A DNA stretch of 50,152 nt, taken from positions 66,964 to 117,115 of the forward strand of contig JAOAHJ010000028.1 in the NCBI GenBank assembly GCA_026415295.1, written 5' to 3'. Below, piece by piece: positions 44,394-50,152 of the stretch. How positions within the stretch are numbered: the first letter of the stretch is position 1; each line of letters opens with the position of its first letter. The notes beneath the pieces were generated by a model that was not told where the DNA came from, did not search any database, and saw only the letters and a program-made list of their open reading frames with translations. This DNA is from Spirochaetota bacterium (GTDB taxonomy: Bacteria > Spirochaetota > JAAYUW01 > JAOAHJ01). Both the position numbers and the translations under genes were made by a program.

Positions 44394-45221
44394 ATGAAAA
44401 ATTCTAAAGTTATATTAATAACTGGTGCGTCTTCAGGAATAGGCGAAGCTTGTGCTGTATACTTGAGCAAAAAAGGGCATAAAGTATATGGGACATCAAG
44501 AAAAGTTAAAGCTACCATTAATAAAGAAAACTATAAACTTTTAAAATTAGATGTTACCAATAATGAAACAATTAAAACATGTATTGAAGAAGTTATTATG
44601 AAAGAAGGTAAAATTGATGTTCTTGTTAACAATGCTGGATTAATGCTTGGTGGTCCAATAGAATCAGCAAGTCCAGAAGAAATAGAATTAATTTTTAAAA
44701 CAAATATATTAGGTCAAATAAATTTAATAAAAGAAATATTGCCTTATATGAGAAAAGAAGGTAAAGGTTTAATTATTAATATAGGTTCTATAGGAAGTAT
44801 ATTTGGATTACCATTTCAAGGATTATATTCATCAACCAAATTTGCCTTATACGGATTAACTCAAGCTTTATCTTTAGAAGTTGAAAACTTTGGTATCAAA
44901 GTTACAATAATAAATCCAGGTGATACTAAAACCAATGTTATTAAAAATAGAATGTTTCCAAATAATCCTTCTGTTGATATTTATTATCAAGATCAATTTG
45001 AAAAAACAAAAGAAATAATTGAAAAAGAAGAAAAAAATGGAATGGACCCTTACAAAATAGCTAAATTTATAGCTAAATTAATAAATAAAAAAACAATTAA
45101 GAATAGTTATATAATTGCAAAACCATCTCAAAAATTGGCATGTATACTTTATAAATTATTGGGTTTTGATCTTTTTAAATTTATTCTTAAAATATTTTAC
45201 AAAATAAACAATAAAAAATAA
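44394..45221 (+). CDS. short-chain dehydrogenase/reductase
   Basis: The 275-residue SDR has the cofactor motif TGASSGIG (10-17), NNAG (79-82) and the catalytic Ser132 (IGS), Tyr145 and Lys149 (YSSTK). TSRK after the second strand (34-37) suggests NADP use. INPGDTKTNV follows as usual. The C-terminal 40 residues are hydrophobic (KLACILYKLLGFDLFKFIL), a possible membrane attachment. The substrate, possibly a lipid or steroid-like ketone, is not determined. It precedes the phosphofructokinase gene by 16 bases and is likely co-transcribed. The 238-base leader shows nothing distinct. Confidence 0.88.
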   Translation: MKNSKVILITGASSGIGEACAVYLSKKGHKVYGTSRKVKATINKENYKLLKLDVTNNETIKTCIEEVIMKEGKIDVLVNNAGLMLGGPIESASPEEIELIFKTNILGQINLIKEILPYMRKEGKGLIINIGSIGSIFGLPFQGLYSSTKFALYGLTQALSLEVENFGIKVTIINPGDTKTNVIKNRMFPNNPSVDIYYQDQFEKTKEIIEKEEKNGMDPYKIAKFIAKLINKKTIKNSYIIAKPSQKLACILYKLLGFDLFKFILKIFYKINNKK

Positions 45222-45237
45222 TTAATAAGGAAAGATT

Positions 45238-46260
45238 ATGAAAATAGGCATTTTAACTTCAGGTGGAGATTCTCCTGGTATAAACGCTTTTATTAGAGCT
45301 CTATATTATATTCTGGAAAAAAATAATATTGAATTATATGGTATTTATAAAGGATACACTGGTTTAATAAATAACGAAATAAAAAAGTTAACAAGAGTTA
45401 ATGTTGAAAATATTACAAATTTTGGGGGAACAATTCTTAAAACTTCAAAATATAACCCTCTAAATGATCCAGAAGATATACAAAAAATTATCAACAACTA
45501 CAGAAATAATAATTTTGATTTTATAATTATATGTGGTGACTTTGATACTTTAAGGATCGCAAAAGAACTTCACAAAAAAGGTCTTAATATTTTTGGAGTT
45601 CCTCAGACCATCGATAATGATATACCTGAAACTGATTATACTTTAGGTTTTTTTTCAGCAATAAGAAACATTGTAAACTCAATTGAAATAATTAGATCAA
45701 CAAATGAATCTCATGAAAGAGATATTCTTGTAGAAATTATGGGCAAAGATAGTGGTTGGCTAACTGTTTTTTCAGCTCTATCAGTTAAAGTAGAGGGTTT
45801 TTTTATACCTGAAAGAGAAGCATCTTTAGAAAAAATAGCAGAGGTCTTTATTAATAGAAGAAAAAACGGCTCTAATGATAATATCGTTTTAATAGCTGAA
45901 GGAGTTCAAATTGAAAATATTTCTAAAAAAGTTGATCCAAATTTAATTTATCCAACTATTGATAGATCCGGAATAGTTATGGTAATTGCTGAAAAACTTG
46001 AAGCATATTTAAAAGAGAAACCAAAAGCAGTTATTCTTTCTTATATTCAAAGAGGAGGAAATCCTGATATTTTTGATATAATTTTAGCTTCAAGGTTCGC
46101 AGAAAAAATATATAATTTAATCCAAAATAATATTTGTGGTGTTTATGTTACTATAAAAGATAATGAACTTAGTTATTCTCCCCTTGATGTTTTAAATAAT
46201 AAAATTAAACATGTTTCTGATTACTATATAGACCTTGCATATAAAATGGTAAATAATTAA
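45238..46260 (+). CDS. pfkA: 6-phosphofructokinase family protein with altered phosphoryl-donor motif
   Basis: The 340-residue protein has the PFK fold: TSGGDSPGINAF (8-19), PQTIDNDI (122-129) with catalytic Asp126, STNESHERD (154-162, fructose-6-phosphate Arg), MGKDSGW (168-174) and YIQRGGNP near 274-281. All sugar-phosphate residues look intact. The donor motif, GGDGS in ATP enzymes and GGDDS in PPi enzymes, reads CGDFD (99-103), and TSKYNP replaces the SARFPE-type Arg. It may use a different donor, be a low-activity paralogue, or a regulatory protein. Overlap with SDR context gives no clue. The ATG follows AAGGAAAG. Confidence 0.8.
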   Translation: MKIGILTSGGDSPGINAFIRALYYILEKNNIELYGIYKGYTGLINNEIKKLTRVNVENITNFGGTILKTSKYNPLNDPEDIQKIINNYRNNNFDFIIICGDFDTLRIAKELHKKGLNIFGVPQTIDNDIPETDYTLGFFSAIRNIVNSIEIIRSTNESHERDILVEIMGKDSGWLTVFSALSVKVEGFFIPEREASLEKIAEVFINRRKNGSNDNIVLIAEGVQIENISKKVDPNLIYPTIDRSGIVMVIAEKLEAYLKEKPKAVILSYIQRGGNPDIFDIILASRFAEKIYNLIQNNICGVYVTIKDNELSYSPLDVLNNKIKHVSDYYIDLAYKMVNN

Positions 46261-46303
46261 GATATACTTTTAATAAAATTAGAATATTATTTGAGGAATT
46301 TTT

Positions 46304-46546
46304 ATGTTAAAAGAAATAGGAAAAGTTTTATTTTTCACAGGTATTATTTTTTTTATTATTGGAACTATATTAATATTAATAGAAAACATTAAAATACCAT
46401 TTTTAAAAAAAATAGGAAATCTTCCAGGAGATATCAAAATAAAAGGAAAAAATTTTATATTTTACTTCCCTCTAACAACATCTATAATTATTAGTATTCT
46501 TCTATCATTGATATTTTTTTTTATAAAAATAATAATTAAAAAATAA
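46304..46546 (+). CDS. DUF2905 small membrane protein
   Basis: The 80-residue protein has two hydrophobic helices (6-28 and about 55-78) bracketing the loop IGNLPGDIKIKGKNFIFYFPL, the DUF2905 signature (GxLPGDI...FYFPL). The family is widespread and of unknown function. ATG 46304 has GAGGAATTTTT upstream and lies 43 bases after the PFK stop, so it may be the last gene of that transcript. Confidence 0.85.
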   Translation: MLKEIGKVLFFTGIIFFIIGTILILIENIKIPFLKKIGNLPGDIKIKGKNFIFYFPLTTSIIISILLSLIFFFIKIIIKK

Positions 46547-46680
46547 ATTGCTTTTCTCTTCTTAATAAAGTTAATATTTTTATCATTCTAGTAATTACTG
46601 AAAAATTTTATTTTAATTAAAAAATTAAATTATAAAAAAACAAATCAATTTTAACTTAAATAAAAAAATATAGTCAATTT

Positions 46681-49002
46681 TTAATTTATATATAAAAGAT
46701 CATAATAAGTAGGAATAGGCCATCTATCTTTTTCAGTTCTTTCCTCTAATTTATCAACAATATTTCTTAAATTATCCATCATATTTCTTATTTTTGAATT
46801 GCAAATTGAAGCTTTTTCTTCTAAATTTTCTTTAGTTTTTAATAAATCCATTTCTTTTTCTAATTCTTCTAGAGAATATAATAAATTATCAACCAAATTT
46901 TTATATTCTAAAAAATAATTAAATTGTATCTCATAGTTTATTTTATTATTAACAGATTTATCCCCTTCTTTTAATTTTAATATCAAACTAAAATCTTCTA
47001 ATTTTTGAAGTTTATCAATTACATCAAATAGATCTTTTTGATATTTAAAAGAAACAGGAAGTATTTTAGTCTTTATCATATGGATCATTGTTTCAGCTTC
47101 TAATTCAACACTTTTAATAAACCTCTCCATTTTAATATTATACCTTGCATCTATCTCTCTTTCTGTTAAAACATTTGTTTTAATCAGGAGATCTTTATTT
47201 TTGGGATATAAAAAAGCTTTTAGTGCATCTGGTGTATTATCTACAACAAAAAGCTTTCTTCTTTTAGCTTCCTCCTTCCATTCTGGAGAATAATTATCTC
47301 CTTCAAATAAAATATCCTTAGACTCTCTTAAGCCTTCTATTATTATTTCCATTATTGTTTCATTAAATTTTATATTTTCTTTTTCAATAAGAAATTCATT
47401 TCCGTTTCCTATATGTTTAGTAAAATCTATATCTTTTTTGCCTAATTTACTTTCTATCTTTTGACCAAACTCTTCTAAAACTTTTGAAACTGCAGCATTT
47501 AATATAAAATTTGGAGTTGCTACTGATTGACTGGAACCAACAGCTCTAAATTCAAATTTATTTCCAGTAAATGCAAAAGGGGAAGTTCTATTTCTATCTG
47601 TATTATCCTTACTTATTATAGGTATCTTAGAAATCCCAAGATCTATAATATCTTTTGAAGTAAAATCAAATCTTTTGCTATAAACCAAACATTCTACTAT
47701 AGAAGATAATTTCTGACCAAGAAAAATAGAAATTATAGAAGGTGGAGCTTCATTTCCTCCAAGTCTATAATCATTTGATGCAGTTGATATTGATGCCCTC
47801 AATAAATCATTATATCTATAAACAGCAACAATAACTGATGTCAGAAATAATAAAAACTTCAAATTTTGATGAGGTGTTTCTCCTGGATCAAAAAGATTAT
47901 TTCCTTTATTGTCTGAAAGAGACCAGTTATTATGTTTTCCAGAACCATTTAAACCTTTAAAAGGCTTCTCATGAAGTAAAACAATTAAATTATTCCTAAT
48001 TGCTATTTTTTTCAAAATCTCCATTATTAATTGATTATGATCACTTGCAATATTAACATCTTCAAAAATTGGAGCAATTTCAAATTGAGCTGGTGAAACC
48101 TCATTGTGTCTTGTTTTTGCAGGTATGCCTAATTTATAAAGTTCAAATTCAACTTCTTGCATAAAATTTAGAATTCTTTCCTTAATGCTTCCAAAATAGT
48201 GATCTTCCAATTGTTGTCCTTTAGGAGGATTTTTACCAAAAAGTGTCCTTCCCGTAAAAACAAGATCCTCTCTATTGTAATAAAAATCTTTGTCTACTAA
48301 AAAATATTCTTGCTCAATACCAACAACTGGATACACCCTTGATGGATTTTCATTAAAATAATTAAGAATTTTACACGCTGACTTTGATAAACTCTCCATG
48401 GATCTTAAAAGAGGTGTTTTCTTATCAAGAGAATCTCCGTTATAAGATAAAAAAATCGAAGGTATACAAAGTGTTCCACCTTTTTCATTTTCCATAATAA
48501 ACATTGGAGAGGATGTATCCCATATAGTATAACCTCTAGCTTCAAAAGTTGATCTTATTCCTCCAGATGGAAAGCTTGAAGCATCAGGCTCACTTTTTAT
48601 AAGATTTTTTCCAGAAAATCTGTTAATAGGTGTACCATCTCTTTCTATATTTAAGAAACTTTCATGTTTTTCAGCAGTTAAACCTGTCATTGGTTGAAAC
48701 CAATGTGCAAAATGGGTAACACCTCTACTTATTGCCCATTCTTTAACTCCGTGTGCAATTTCATCAGCTAATATTTCATCAACTTTTTCACCCTTTTTAA
48801 TTATTTCTTTAAATCTTTTATATGCATTATATGGTAAAAATTTTCTCATTTTTTCATCATTAAATACATTATACTGGTATATATCTATTATATTGTATCC
48901 TTTATTATCGTTAATTTTGAATAATCTATCTTTCCCCTCATTAATTACAAAATCATCTTTTTTCTGAATAAAATATTCATTATCAAAATTTCTATTTTTC
49001 AT
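46681..49002 (-). CDS. glnN: glutamine synthetase, type III
   Basis: The 773-residue enzyme makes glutamine from glutamate, ammonia and ATP. It is the type III form: FAHWFQPMTGLTAEKHESF begins at 98, GIEQEYFLVD holds metal glutamates, RHNEVSPAQFEIAPIFE and GLNGSGKHNNWSL follow, then DYRLGGNEAPPSIISIFLG and NRTSPFAFTGNKFEFRAVGS. It is somewhat longer than the common 690-730 residues. The adjacent ATP and ammonium-site patterns are all intact. The C-terminal 130 residues form a helical bundle typical of the type. ATG 49002 has AAGGAG six bases away. It ends 30 bases after the unknown gene on the same strand, without a regulatory PII gene nearby. Confidence 0.95.
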   Translation of the reverse strand: MKNRNFDNEYFIQKKDDFVINEGKDRLFKINDNKGYNIIDIYQYNVFNDEKMRKFLPYNAYKRFKEIIKKGEKVDEILADEIAHGVKEWAISRGVTHFAHWFQPMTGLTAEKHESFLNIERDGTPINRFSGKNLIKSEPDASSFPSGGIRSTFEARGYTIWDTSSPMFIMENEKGGTLCIPSIFLSYNGDSLDKKTPLLRSMESLSKSACKILNYFNENPSRVYPVVGIEQEYFLVDKDFYYNREDLVFTGRTLFGKNPPKGQQLEDHYFGSIKERILNFMQEVEFELYKLGIPAKTRHNEVSPAQFEIAPIFEDVNIASDHNQLIMEILKKIAIRNNLIVLLHEKPFKGLNGSGKHNNWSLSDNKGNNLFDPGETPHQNLKFLLFLTSVIVAVYRYNDLLRASISTASNDYRLGGNEAPPSIISIFLGQKLSSIVECLVYSKRFDFTSKDIIDLGISKIPIISKDNTDRNRTSPFAFTGNKFEFRAVGSSQSVATPNFILNAAVSKVLEEFGQKIESKLGKKDIDFTKHIGNGNEFLIEKENIKFNETIMEIIIEGLRESKDILFEGDNYSPEWKEEAKRRKLFVVDNTPDALKAFLYPKNKDLLIKTNVLTEREIDARYNIKMERFIKSVELEAETMIHMIKTKILPVSFKYQKDLFDVIDKLQKLEDFSLILKLKEGDKSVNNKINYEIQFNYFLEYKNLVDNLLYSLEELEKEMDLLKTKENLEEKASICNSKIRNMMDNLRNIVDKLEERTEKDRWPIPTYYDLLYIN

Positions 49003-49032
49003 AGATACTCCTTAAAAGTACTATTAGTAACA

Positions 49033-49968
49033 CTAATTAAAATTTTCAATTTTAGTTATTAAATCAAAAAAAAGATTTTCTTCAAGTTGTTTTAACTCAG
49101 TAAGAATATATCTTACCTCTTCATTATTTATTTTAAAATAGTACCCTCCTAAAAATTTGAAATTATTTAAAGTAAAAATGGTATCTTTTTTGTTAATAGT
49201 TATTTTATCAAGAGAAAATAAGTATAAATCCATCTTTTCAATATATAACTTGGCAATTCCCATAAAATAAAAACTTAATTCATTAAAATCTATTTTGGCA
49301 CAAAAAATATTATTTTTAATTAAGGAATTTAAAAAATTATTTTTATCAAAATATTTTGATTCATCAAAATTATTTATATTATTCTTTTTTAAATTCACAT
49401 CTAAAAACCTATTAAAAAAAAGAAAGGATAATTTTTCATTATTTTTTAGATAATTTGGATTATTAAAATCAAAAAAAATTGAAAAAAATAAAAAATCACC
49501 GCTAAAAGGAAATAAAAGAATTTTATTTTTTGGCAAATAAATTTTCTCTTCCTTTTCTATATTCTTACTATCTTTATATTTTAGTAACAAATAATTTTTG
49601 TCTGATATATATTCATATGAATATTCATAAGGTTCTTTATAAAAAGCTTTTTTTTCTTTGCTGTAAAAATATATCTTAGATTTATGCTTTTTTATAAGCC
49701 ATTTATTTAAATCCATCACTGTTTTACTTATTTCTTTATTACTTTCTTTAATATAACTTACTTTATAAATTTCAATTTCATTATTATTTATATTTGAAAT
49801 ATAAAAATAGAAGAAATTCTCATTTTTATCAATAGTTTTATAAGCAAAAAATAGATTTTTTAAAACATCACTCAAATAATTATAATTAGAAAAGGATAAA
49901 ATATTAAAAATTATAAAAAATATAAAATAGAAAAAAATAAAAAAAAATAATTTTATTAAAACTCTCAT
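49033..49968 (-). CDS. unknown protein with N-terminal membrane anchor, 311 residues
   Basis: I do not recognise it. Residues 4-26 are strongly hydrophobic, either a signal peptide or an anchor (no lipobox Cys). The rest is rich in Phe, Tyr, Lys and Asn with a beta-strand pattern such as FFYFYISNINNNEIEIYKVSY and IYFYSKEKKAFYKEPYEYSYEY (each shown in part), suggesting an exported beta protein. A DUF3108-like fold is a guess. The gene starts at ATG 49968 and its stop is 30 bases before glnN, so the two may share a transcript. Composition is as AT-rich as the neighbours. Confidence 0.6.
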   Translation of the reverse strand: MRVLIKLFFFIFFYFIFFIIFNILSFSNYNYLSDVLKNLFFAYKTIDKNENFFYFYISNINNNEIEIYKVSYIKESNKEISKTVMDLNKWLIKKHKSKIYFYSKEKKAFYKEPYEYSYEYISDKNYLLLKYKDSKNIEKEEKIYLPKNKILLFPFSGDFLFFSIFFDFNNPNYLKNNEKLSFLFFNRFLDVNLKKNNINNFDESKYFDKNNFLNSLIKNNIFCAKIDFNELSFYFMGIAKLYIEKMDLYLFSLDKITINKKDTIFTLNNFKFLGGYYFKINNEEVRYILTELKQLEENLFFDLITKIENFN

Positions 49969-50093
49969 TTAATTAACTCTATAAATAATTATTTTTTATG
50001 CTATTAATTTTATATAAATATAAAATCATATCTTTAAAATTAAAATAAAAATTTAAATAATTATAAATTTTGATATTATTTTAGTAATCTTAT

Positions 50094-50152
50094 ATGTTTA
50101 ATTCTTTAAAAAAAATAAAATCTTTATTATATATTTTAAAACCATTTTTTAT
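50094..50152 (+). CDS. possible start of a gene running off the right edge
   Basis: An ATG at 50094 opens a frame without stops to the window end, reading MFNSLKKIKSLLYILKPFF, which resembles the start of a membrane or ABC-exporter protein. No Shine-Dalgarno is visible and only 19 codons exist, so the call is weak. The 125 bases between it and the divergent gene at 49968 are plain A/T. Confidence 0.3.
   Translation, partial: MFNSLKKIKSLLYILKPFF

Noticed and set aside
1-50152. CRISPR arrays, insertion sequences, prophage or defence genes
   Set aside because: No regularly spaced repeats, terminal inverted repeats, transposase, integrase or known defence motifs were seen.

Overview
The window is very AT-rich, with short intergenic gaps and about 47 protein-coding genes on both strands. 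No rRNA, tRNA, CRISPR array, transposase or phage gene was recognised. The gene content suggests a free-living, flagellated, double-membrane, fermentative anaerobe. Evidence includes a flagellar rod protein (FlgB), a stand-alone FlgJ-type rod-binding protein, c-di-GMP signalling proteins, a lipoprotein-type ABC binding protein, acetoacetyl-CoA and butyrate-kinase genes, the NAD-linked type of dihydroorotate dehydrogenase, ATP-dependent PEP carboxykinase and type III glutamine synthetase. The mix (cNMP-domain/TPR proteins, REC-GGDEF-REC, scattered flagellar genes, the HDH variant of MraY) is reminiscent of Spirochaetota, but this is inference from gene content and not a phylogenetic placement.

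Layout. 1-7210 (minus): end of a sugar-type Gfo/Idh/MocA dehydrogenase, a lysophospholipase-like hydrolase, pckA, and a full-length tricorn-type protease. 7329-9088: a two-gene partner-switch module (HATPase plus STAS, Slr1658/Slr1659 type) converging on an HD-GYP phosphodiesterase. 9231-13185 (minus): a ketopantoate-reductase-like protein, both acetoacetate CoA-transferase subunits and a thiolase. 13480-15581 (plus): an AEC permease and nadC. 15729-19117 (minus): pyrC-pyrK-pyrD. 19324-24720 (minus): PIN-PhoH ATPase, acylphosphatase, a LysM/degenerate-LytM protein, a sigma-70 factor and two cyclic-nucleotide-domain proteins. 25149-30068 (plus): a complete livKHMGF ABC transporter with a consensus promoter and a strong internal terminator. 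30316-32746 (plus): butyrate kinase and an acyltransferase with a zinc-ribbon tail. 32767-36613: methylglyoxal synthase, REC-GGDEF-REC, a small unknown protein, Hsp33 and an orphan flgB. 36770-41767 (minus): a membrane-anchored hydrolase, an MelB-type symporter and three consecutive GNAT-fold proteins. 42030-46546: FlgJ-like protein, a membrane protein, mraY, an SDR enzyme, an atypical phosphofructokinase and a DUF2905 protein. 46681-50152: type III glutamine synthetase, an unknown anchored protein and a possible gene start at the right edge.

Together the genes cover central carbon flow (PFK, PEPCK, methylglyoxal bypass), acyl-CoA fermentation with substrate-level ATP formation (thiolase, CoA-transferase, butyrate kinase), branched-chain amino-acid uptake, pyrimidine and NAD synthesis, and several regulatory modules. 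Nothing in the window is an obvious new defence or mobile system. The most unusual items are the phosphofructokinase with a rewritten phosphoryl-donor motif, the acyltransferase/zinc-ribbon fusion, the enlarged reductase heading the CoA-transferase operon, and RNA hairpins placed directly against two translation starts. Several likely starts were chosen by Shine-Dalgarno spacing over a longer reading frame with TTG or GTG (7329, 9088, 21004, 22175, 29364, 30316), and one by Shine-Dalgarno evidence between two ATGs (41281).
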